Position numbers and translations under genes: made by a program | Shown here: piece after piece, positions 1-4,660 of the stretch | Position numbering within the stretch: position 1 is the stretch's first letter | Layout of the letters: each line of letters begins with the position of its first letter | Source of the DNA: Patescibacteria group bacterium UBA6023 | Lineage (GTDB): Bacteria > Patescibacteriota > Minisyncoccia > Phycocordibacterales > UBA6899 | NCBI GenBank assembly: GCA_002429425.1 | Contig: DIZR01000093.1 | Location: 1 to 6,015, forward strand | Direction: 5' to 3' | DNA length: 6,015 bases | The notes under the pieces: model-generated | Told to the model about the DNA's origin: nothing | Database searches by the model: none | What the model saw: the letters and a program-made list of their open reading frames with translations, nothing else

Positions 1-516
1 ATTCCTGAGTTTCATCGAGAGATGCTTCGTTCAAATAGCGACACAAACATTACCTCACAAATAATGAGTGCGCCTGGACCACTCACATGGCCCACCGCAC
101 GCGCCTCGATTGAATTCTGGGAATCCTCACAGAAAGGAAAAAGTATTATCCTTACCGGAAATTCTATTCTTTGGTTTACGTCATTCTTTGTATTGTTATT
201 TGAAATCGGATGGATAATATTCTCCTATTATCGATATCGACGTTGGCAAATTGACGAGACAGAAACAATGCTTCTCATTGGTTACATCGCAAACTATCTT
301 CCATTCTTTTTCATTGGTCGAACAATGTTTCTGTATCACTATTTCACCTCACTGATCATTCTATTTATTCTTATGCCCAAAGTTACTCCACGCATTATTC
401 ATTGCGTGAATATTCTGGCGCGCGATAAATACATTGGATACGCAATCGCCACAACATTATCTGTATTGATCATAGTAAATTTCATTCTCCTTTCTCCGAC
501 AACGTATGGATTTTAG
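1..516 (+). CDS. Protein O-mannosyltransferase-like membrane protein, C-terminal fragment
   Basis: This is the 3' end of a gene whose reading frame is already open at base 1, so the N-terminus and catalytic half lie outside the window. About 171 residues remain and end at TAG (514-516). The fragment resembles the C-terminal four-helix domain of the protein O-mannosyltransferase (PMT, GT39) family. It has a PLTWP segment, then a GNSILWF helix start, then the characteristic FIGR..FLYHYF motif at about 97-108 counted from the Met at base 22. Four hydrophobic segments lie near residues 48-70, 83-98, 104-118 and 138-158 in that numbering. In bacteria, PMT enzymes transfer mannose from a polyprenyl-phosphate donor to secreted proteins at the cytoplasmic membrane. 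The donor-binding and catalytic acidic residues are in the missing part, so activity cannot be judged. A different GT-C family enzyme with the same C-terminal domain is the main alternative. The gene is closed by a hairpin terminator just downstream. Confidence 0.75.
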   Translation: MPEFHREMLRSNSDTNITSQIMSAPGPLTWPTARASIEFWESSQKGKSIILTGNSILWFTSFFVLLFEIGWIIFSYYRYRRWQIDETETMLLIGYIANYLPFFFIGRTMFLYHYFTSLIILFILMPKVTPRIIHCVNILARDKYIGYAIATTLSVLIIVNFILLSPTTYGF

Positions 517-533
517 TATATAAAACATAATAT

Positions 534-556
534 GCTATTGTGTCAATAGCTCTTTT
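534..556 (+). terminator. Rho-independent terminator after the O-mannosyltransferase-like gene
   Basis: A perfect 7-bp inverted repeat, GCTATTG (534-540) and CAATAGC (544-550), encloses a TGT loop and is followed at once by TCTTTT (551-556). It lies 17 nt after the TAG stop of the upstream gene. The stem has only 3 G-C pairs and the T-run is interrupted by one C, so termination may be partial. The 3' half of the hairpin also carries the presumed -35 region of the lepB promoter. Confidence 0.65.
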
Positions 557-566
557 CCCGTATGAT
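538..566 (+). promoter_or_regulatory. Predicted sigma70-type promoter of lepB, leaderless geometry
   Basis: The -10 candidate TATGAT (561-566) differs from TATAAT by one base. The base block 17 nt upstream, TTGTGT (538-543), is a weak -35 sharing TTG with the consensus. Transcription would start about 7 nt after the -10, near 573, while the lepB ATG is at 575, so the mRNA would have essentially no leader. The -35 sits inside the terminator hairpin of the preceding gene. This is an inference from motif and spacing only. Confidence 0.5.
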
Positions 567-574
567 AAGCGCAA

Positions 575-1165
575 ATGAGCACCAATAAATCTGAAAAAAA
601 CACCAGTACAACATTACAAGCTATTTGGGAGACGATACGTTACATTATTATTGCAGCAATGATCATCATCCCCATTCGCATGTTCATTGCGCAGCCATTC
701 GTTGTATCGGGTAATTCAATGTTCCCGACACTTCACAATGGCGAATATCTTATTGTTGATGAAGCTACAAAATATATCGGCGAATATCATCGTGGTGATG
801 TTGTTATCATTCGTTATCCCAATGACCCATCAAAATATTTCATTAAACGCGTCATTGGTCTTCCCAGTGAAACAGTCACCGTAGAAAATGGTACAGTCTC
901 CATCACGAGCCCATCTCAGAAAGTCCCACTTATCCTTAATGAGCCTTACGTAAAAAATCCCAAAATAGACAGTTCGGTACGCACACTGAGTAACGATGAG
1001 TATTTTGTCATGGGAGACAATCGTGCACAAAGCTCAGATTCACGAGTATGGGGGCCAGTTCCAAGTAAATTAATGGATGGCAAGGCACTTTTACGCCTAT
1101 TTCCCTTTTCCAAAATTGCACTGCATCCGGGAGGAATTGAAAGCTTTGGTGTGACCTTTAAATAA
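575..1165 (+). CDS. lepB: Signal peptidase I
   Basis: This 196-residue type I signal peptidase (S26 family) cleaves signal peptides from exported pre-proteins on the outer face of the cytoplasmic membrane. One N-terminal transmembrane segment (about residues 21-40) is followed by the catalytic boxes in family order. These are SGNSMFPTL with nucleophile Ser48, RGDVVIIR at 73-80, the FIKRVIGLP box with general-base Lys91, and MGDNR..SSDSR..GPV at 146-162. The Ser/Lys dyad and the structural GDN..SDSR box are intact, so the enzyme should be active. Its length is typical of short Gram-positive-like enzymes with a single membrane anchor. The ATG at 575 is the first start after an in-frame TAA at 566-568, and no Shine-Dalgarno site precedes it. 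hisS follows after 25 nt and may be co-transcribed. The upstream gene also belongs to envelope export and modification. Confidence 0.96.
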   Translation: MSTNKSEKNTSTTLQAIWETIRYIIIAAMIIIPIRMFIAQPFVVSGNSMFPTLHNGEYLIVDEATKYIGEYHRGDVVIIRYPNDPSKYFIKRVIGLPSETVTVENGTVSITSPSQKVPLILNEPYVKNPKIDSSVRTLSNDEYFVMGDNRAQSSDSRVWGPVPSKLMDGKALLRLFPFSKIALHPGGIESFGVTFK

Positions 1166-1190
1166 GCACTATATTCATTAATAAAACTGC

Positions 1191-2582
1191 ATGACAAAAA
1201 AAGAAACAGACAAGAAAGAAATTCCAACCGCACTCAAAGGTATGCGTGACATTATTGGTGATGAACACCATAAATATCAGGGATTTTTTGAGAAAGCGGC
1301 AGAAGTTGCGTTGTACTATGGATTTCAGCCGATTGATGTGCCAATTGTCGAACGAGAAGAAGTATTTCTTTCAACGAACGGTGAGGACACAGATATCGTT
1401 GGAAAGGAGATGTATTCCGTAAAATCAAAAGGCACTGACAAACTCGCGTTACGTCCCGAAGGTACCGCACCGGTCATGCGTGCATATCTCGAGCATGGCA
1501 TGCAGACACTTTCGCAGCCAGTCAAATTCTACTACTATGGATCATTTTTTCGTCATGATAATCCGCAACGAGGGCGATATCGTGAATTTAAGCAATTTGG
1601 TATCGAGATGATAGGTTCATCGAAATCAATTAGTGATGCAATGGTTATTTATCTTAATGCAATGATATTGAAGGAAGTTGGATTGACAAATATCATGATT
1701 GACATCAACTCCATTGGCGACAAAGAGTCTCGCGCACCATACCTGCGTGAACTCACGGCCTACTATCGCAAACACATCAACCATCTCTGCACTAACTGTA
1801 AGCAACGTATCAAGACAAATCCGTTACGTTTACTTGACTGTAAAAGTGTCGAGTGCCAACCATTCAAGGAAAAAGCACCTCAATCGATTGCACATCTCTC
1901 CCCCGAAGCGAAGCAGCACTTCAAAGAAGTACTTGAGTATCTCGATGCACTGAAGCTAACCTATCGTATCAACACAAATCTCGTGCGTGGACTCGACTAC
2001 TATACGCACACGGTATTTGAAATTACAGAAATTCCAGAAGAACGAAAGGCTGATGTACACGCAGATAATGCAACACAACTTGAACCTACAGAAAAGGAAA
2101 CTGAAGACAGAAAAATAAAAAACGAAAAAGAGGACGCTGCAAATATCCCGCTGTCAATCGCAGGAGGTGGACGCTATGACTACCTCGCAAAACGACTTGG
2201 AAGCAAAAAAGATATCCCCGCAGTTGGAAGCTCTATCGGGGTAGATCGTGTTCTTTTGTCACCAAATTATAAAGGAAACGCTCCACGTATTGTGAAAAAA
2301 CCAAAGATTTACTTTATTCAGCTTGGATTTGAGGCAAAACTTAAGTCATTAGAAGTGATCGAGGTACTACGTAATGCTCGCATACCCGTTGCACACTCGC
2401 TCAATAAAGACTCACTGGGCACGCAACTTGGAATTGCCGAAAAGCTTCAAATACCTTATGCAATTATTTTTGGACAAAAAGAAGCACTGGAGGGTAATAT
2501 TATTGTGCGCGATATGGTCACTCGTTCACAGGAAACAGTAAAAATTGCTAAGCTTTCTGACTATATTAAGTCAATAAAATAA
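1191..2582 (+). CDS. hisS: Histidyl-tRNA synthetase with a hydrophilic insertion
   Basis: This 463-residue class IIa synthetase activates histidine with ATP and charges tRNA-His in the cytoplasm. The start LKGMRDIIGDE is typical. Motif 1 lies near residues 43-60, the LRPEGTAPVMRAY substrate region at 87-99, and motif 2 near 113-140 (FFRHDNPQRGRYREF). A C..C segment with NPLRLLDCK covers 200-222, and the HisRS-specific LVRGLDYY at 264-271 carries the catalytic Arg266. GGGRYD is at 325-330, motif 3 (SIGVDRVLL) at 348-356, and the anticodon-binding domain runs from about 371 to the end. About 47 residues separate TVFE from GGGRYD, against roughly 14 in the E. coli enzyme as I recall it. The extra part is rich in Glu, Lys, Asp and Asn. 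In motif 2 the usual ERPQ reads DNPQ. The ATG at 1191 lies 9 nt after an in-frame TAA, and no Shine-Dalgarno site is visible. A weak TATATT at 1170-1175 could be a -10, but I do not call a promoter. Confidence 0.97.
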   Translation: MTKKETDKKEIPTALKGMRDIIGDEHHKYQGFFEKAAEVALYYGFQPIDVPIVEREEVFLSTNGEDTDIVGKEMYSVKSKGTDKLALRPEGTAPVMRAYLEHGMQTLSQPVKFYYYGSFFRHDNPQRGRYREFKQFGIEMIGSSKSISDAMVIYLNAMILKEVGLTNIMIDINSIGDKESRAPYLRELTAYYRKHINHLCTNCKQRIKTNPLRLLDCKSVECQPFKEKAPQSIAHLSPEAKQHFKEVLEYLDALKLTYRINTNLVRGLDYYTHTVFEITEIPEERKADVHADNATQLEPTEKETEDRKIKNEKEDAANIPLSIAGGGRYDYLAKRLGSKKDIPAVGSSIGVDRVLLSPNYKGNAPRIVKKPKIYFIQLGFEAKLKSLEVIEVLRNARIPVAHSLNKDSLGTQLGIAEKLQIPYAIIFGQKEALEGNIIVRDMVTRSQETVKIAKLSDYIKSIK

Positions 2583-2630
2583 CTCAAACACGAGGTGCCC
2601 CCAAGAGTGTCCTCTATTTATTCAAAAATG

Positions 2631-2659
2631 TTGCAATAGAATACTCGTCATGCTAGTAT
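2631..2659 (+). promoter_or_regulatory. Predicted promoter of rpsU-ybeY, near-leaderless
   Basis: TTGCAA (2631-2636) and TAGTAT (2654-2659) are separated by exactly 17 nt, and TGC at 2651-2653 gives an extended -10 (TGn) signature. The expected transcription start is near 2666, only about 4 nt before the rpsU ATG at 2670. An alternative -10, TAGAAT (2637-2642), is a better hexamer but has no convincing -35 and would give a leader of about 20 nt without a Shine-Dalgarno site. The 87-nt spacer (2583-2669) contains no gene. Confidence 0.55.
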
Positions 2660-2669
2660 TTCCCCACAT

Positions 2670-2924
2670 ATGAAAGTAATCGCAGAAGTCAAAAAGCAAG
2701 GAAACGAATCAGGTGCGGCAATTATCCGTCGTTTCACAAAGCGTGTGCAGGGAACAAAAGCACTCATCAAAGTACGTGCAGATCGTTATTTTAACCGTAA
2801 GATGTCGACATTGAAAACAAAACGACGTGCACTTGTCGGAATGGAGAAACGAAACACCTACGAACGCTTAAAGAAACTCGGTAAGATCCCGGAGAAAGTT
2901 GAAGGATCACATGTCCGCCGATAA
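2670..2924 (+). CDS. rpsU: Small ribosomal subunit protein bS21-like
   Basis: This 84-residue, strongly basic protein resembles bS21, a late 30S protein that sits near the 3' end of 16S rRNA close to the anti-Shine-Dalgarno region. The bS21-like core is ESGAAIIRRFTKRVQ (about residues 13-27), corresponding to the family pattern in which an acidic stretch leads into a helix with LRRFKR. It is followed by a basic segment with RADRYFNRK and TKRRAL. The tail beyond about residue 57 (KRNTYERLKKLGKIPEKVE) makes it longer than the usual 60-70 residues. The family call rests on this pattern plus the position next to ybeY, since rpsU often neighbours rRNA maturation genes. The only reasonable start is the ATG at 2670, because the frame is closed upstream by TAG at 2637-2639. 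There is no Shine-Dalgarno site. The 3' end overlaps the ybeY start by 14 nt, suggesting coupled translation. Confidence 0.8.
   Translation: MKVIAEVKKQGNESGAAIIRRFTKRVQGTKALIKVRADRYFNRKMSTLKTKRRALVGMEKRNTYERLKKLGKIPEKVEGSHVRR
2902..2906 (+). promoter_or_regulatory. Ribosome binding site deciding the ybeY start
   Basis: AAGGA inside the last codons of rpsU lies 4 nt before ATG 2911. It is the clearest Shine-Dalgarno-like motif at any start in the window and favours the ATG over the in-frame TTG at 2899. The TTG has a comparable GGAG (2891-2894) in front of it, so the choice is likely but not certain. Confidence 0.5.
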
Positions 2925-3312
2925 CACATTCAAACTCACACAGCTGACAAAAGACAGGGTTCCCACCCTGCCTTTTTCACGTATGAAAGAGAAAATACTT
3001 GGAAAACGTTATGCGTTGTCCCTTGTCATCGTTGGGGATGTACGTTCCAAAAAACTTAATGAGCAATATCGAAAGAAAACCTACACACCAAACGTACTTT
3101 CGTTTCCTCTCGATAATAAGAACGGCGAAATATTCTTAAACCTCAAACAAGCAAAGCGTGAGCATCGTGCACGAGAAGAATCATATGAGTATTTTGTCGC
3201 ATTATTGTTTATCCACTCCATGCTTCATTTGAAAGGTTTCGATCATAGCGCTACAATGGAGAGTAAGGAACAAAAAATTCTTTCTGCATTCGGAATTACA
3301 AATATTTTTTGA
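2911..3312 (+). CDS. ybeY: Endoribonuclease YbeY (16S rRNA maturation factor)
   Basis: Read from the ATG at 2911 this is a 133-residue YbeY/UPF0054 metalloprotein, shorter than the roughly 155 residues of the E. coli protein. In E. coli, YbeY takes part in 3'-end maturation of 16S rRNA and in ribosome quality control. The zinc-binding signature H-x3-H-x5-H is complete (His102, His106, His112 in IHSMLHLKGFDHS). The upstream signature also matches: LNEQYRKK at 49-56 with the conserved Arg54, then NVLSFP at 61-66 and the GEIFLN strand at 72-77. The C-terminal MESKEQKIL corresponds to the usual final helix. It starts inside rpsU (14-nt overlap) with its own Shine-Dalgarno-like AAGGA. The pairing is functionally coherent, because both bS21 and YbeY act at the 3' end of 16S rRNA. 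A TTG at 2899 would add four residues. The gene ends with TGA, and ftsA starts 27 nt later. Confidence 0.95.
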   Translation: MSADNTFKLTQLTKDRVPTLPFSRMKEKILGKRYALSLVIVGDVRSKKLNEQYRKKTYTPNVLSFPLDNKNGEIFLNLKQAKREHRAREESYEYFVALLFIHSMLHLKGFDHSATMESKEQKILSAFGITNIF

Positions 3313-3339
3313 GATTGAAACAATGGCACACACATCATT

Positions 3340-4518
3340 ATGAGCAAACGCATTATTACAGGAATTGATATCGGCACGCACTCGGTACGCGTGGTTATTA
3401 CGGAGCACACTGAAGGTGGTGGATTACCACACATCATTGGCATAGGAAAAGCAGAGTCACGTGGACTTCGTCATGGATATATCATTAATATTACTGATGC
3501 AGTAAAGGGTGTACGTGCGGCAGTCGAAGAGGCTGAACAAATTGCCGGTGTACGAATTCGTGAAGCGTATATTTCAGTTGGTGGAGTCGGGCTCGAGGGA
3601 GCACAATCAACGGGTGCCGCAATTATTTCTCGAGCGGATTCTGAAATTACTGAATCTGATGTTGAACGAGCACTTCGCGCCGGTGAACAAAATCTTGCAA
3701 ATGCAGCAAACAAAAAAATACTCCACACGATACCAATTACGTATACTGTCGATGGCAAAAGAATTTATGGCAGACCAGCGGGAATGAAGGGACTAAAACT
3801 TGAAGTAAAATGTCTGATTGTTACTTCGCTTGAACAACATTTAAACGATCTTATTCGCGCAGTTGAAGAAGCGGGAATTGAACCAATTGATGCATGCGCA
3901 TCACCAATTGCTGCATCATTTGTTGCCCTCACAAAAGCGCAACGCATGGCGGGGTGTGTTCTTGCAAATATTGGCGCAGAAACGATATCAATGGTCGTCT
4001 ACGAAGAAGGTATCCCAATTTCTCTTGAGGTATTCCCTACTGGCTCAACAGATATTACCAATGACATTGCCTTGGGATTAAAAATTCCCCTTGAAGATGC
4101 TGAGCTGATAAAACTTGGCAAAGGTGGATACGATTTTCCAAAGAAAAAAATGAACGACATCATACTTTCTCGCCTTGAGGACATGTTTAGTCTTGTCATT
4201 GCACATTTGAAAAAAATTGGAAAGCATGAGCTCTTACCTGCTGGGATTGTTATTACGGGCGGAGGATCAGGTGTTGAGACAATAGAAGATTTTGCACGTG
4301 TAGCGATGCGTCTCCCCTCAAAGATCCCAACAAACACACTCGATTTTCCAAGCAACCCCAAATCCAAAAAACAAATTAAGGATACCTCATGGTTTGTTGC
4401 GTATGGTCTCTGTATTTGGGGCATTACAAACGATCGTCCCGTGCTTCACGCAAGAGGAAATTTCTTTGGTAATATCAAGGAAATGTTTGCAAATCTTCTT
4501 AAGCAATTGATGCCGTAA
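3340..4518 (+). CDS. ftsA: Cell division protein FtsA
   Basis: This 392-residue actin-like ATPase anchors FtsZ filaments to the cytoplasmic membrane and recruits later division proteins. The ATPase signatures are in order. Phosphate-1 is GIDIGTHSVRVVI at 8-20. The FtsA-specific 1C (SHS2) domain covers about 85-165. Phosphate-2 is LANIGAETISMVVYEEG at 208-224, followed by PTGSTDITNDIA at 233-244, and the adenosine motif is GIVITGGGSGV at 302-312. The C-terminal segment NIKEMFANLLKQLMP (378-392) fits the amphipathic membrane-targeting helix. The length is normal. The ATG at 3340 follows an in-frame TGA at 3316-3318, and no Shine-Dalgarno site is visible. ftsA probably continues the rpsU-ybeY transcript. 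The 142-nt gap to ftsZ contains a separate promoter. ftsA next to ftsZ is the classical order, here without the rest of the dcw cluster within the window. Confidence 0.97.
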   Translation: MSKRIITGIDIGTHSVRVVITEHTEGGGLPHIIGIGKAESRGLRHGYIINITDAVKGVRAAVEEAEQIAGVRIREAYISVGGVGLEGAQSTGAAIISRADSEITESDVERALRAGEQNLANAANKKILHTIPITYTVDGKRIYGRPAGMKGLKLEVKCLIVTSLEQHLNDLIRAVEEAGIEPIDACASPIAASFVALTKAQRMAGCVLANIGAETISMVVYEEGIPISLEVFPTGSTDITNDIALGLKIPLEDAELIKLGKGGYDFPKKKMNDIILSRLEDMFSLVIAHLKKIGKHELLPAGIVITGGGSGVETIEDFARVAMRLPSKIPTNTLDFPSNPKSKKQIKDTSWFVAYGLCIWGITNDRPVLHARGNFFGNIKEMFANLLKQLMP

Positions 4519-4552
4519 TGCTTTTGCCTGTTTAGGTTATAGTTTATAGCAA

Positions 4553-4563
4553 AAAGGACCTTT
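4553..4563 (+). repeat. Short palindrome in the ftsA-ftsZ spacer
   Basis: AAAGG and CCTTT flank a single central A (11 nt). It lies upstream of the predicted ftsZ -10. Without a loop it is more plausible as a protein-binding site than as a hairpin. CTTTTGC (4521-4527) and GCAAAA (4549-4554) form a second, loose inverted repeat nearby that could be a poor ftsA terminator. Either could be chance in AT-rich DNA. Confidence 0.25.
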
Positions 4564-4591
4564 GTATATTGTTCGCTTTTCTCTGCTATTT

Positions 4592-4600
4592 TGCTATACT
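4592..4600 (+). promoter_or_regulatory. Predicted extended -10 promoter of ftsZ
   Basis: TGC followed by TATACT (4595-4600) is a good extended -10, one base from TATAAT. No strong -35 lies 16-18 nt upstream (TTCGCT at 4572-4577 is poor), as is common for extended -10 promoters. A similar TGCTATTTT lies just upstream at 4584-4592. Transcription would start near 4607, giving a leader of about 54 nt before the ftsZ ATG. It shares the TGCTA start with the rpsU promoter. Confidence 0.55.
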
Positions 4601-4611
4601 CTTAAGTATTA

Positions 4612-4624
4612 TCGAATAATTCGA
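4612..4624 (+). promoter_or_regulatory. Operator-like palindrome at the predicted ftsZ transcription start
   Basis: TCGAATAATTCGA is a perfect 13-nt palindrome (two 6-nt arms around a central A) starting about 5 nt after the predicted transcription start of ftsZ. Its position directly downstream of the promoter would suit a repressor-binding site. No regulator is identified in the window. Confidence 0.35.
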
Positions 4625-4643
4625 CACCGAGGGAGCTCGTGTC
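4623..4643 (+). promoter_or_regulatory. Hairpin in the ftsZ leader with a GGAG loop
   Basis: GACA (4623-4626) and CGAG (4628-4631) pair with CTCG (4636-4639) and TGTC (4640-4643). The stem is 8 bp with one bulged C (4627) and a GGAG loop (4632-4635). The loop looks like a Shine-Dalgarno core but lies 25 nt before the ATG, too far for ordinary use. The hairpin overlaps the end of the operator-like palindrome by two bases. Confidence 0.45.
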
Positions 4644-4660
4644 ATTAACAAGTTATTATC

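Noticed and set aside
2588..2620. Terminator or pseudoknot after hisS (ACACGAGG followed by GTGTCCTC)
   Set aside because: The nested stem is only 4 bp with a long loop, and the crossing arrangement has no linker bases to allow a pseudoknot. No real T-run follows.
2899..2910. TTG start for ybeY adding four residues
   Set aside because: The ATG at 2911 with AAGGA in front is the more usual start, and the extra residues fall outside the conserved YbeY domain. It is not fully excluded, because GGAG also precedes the TTG.
3310..3342. YbeY-FtsA fusion by TGA recoding
   Set aside because: ybeY and ftsA are in the same frame, separated by TGA codons at 3310 and 3316, but both proteins end and begin at family-typical positions. 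A stop reading is simpler.
3999..4424. 141-codon minus-strand open frame within ftsA
   Set aside because: It is antisense to the conserved ATPase motifs of FtsA and has no domain signature or start signal.
4521..4556. Terminator of ftsA from CTTTTGC and GCAAAA
   Set aside because: Six AT-rich pairs with a loop of about 21 nt and no T-run directly after it give a weak hairpin at best.
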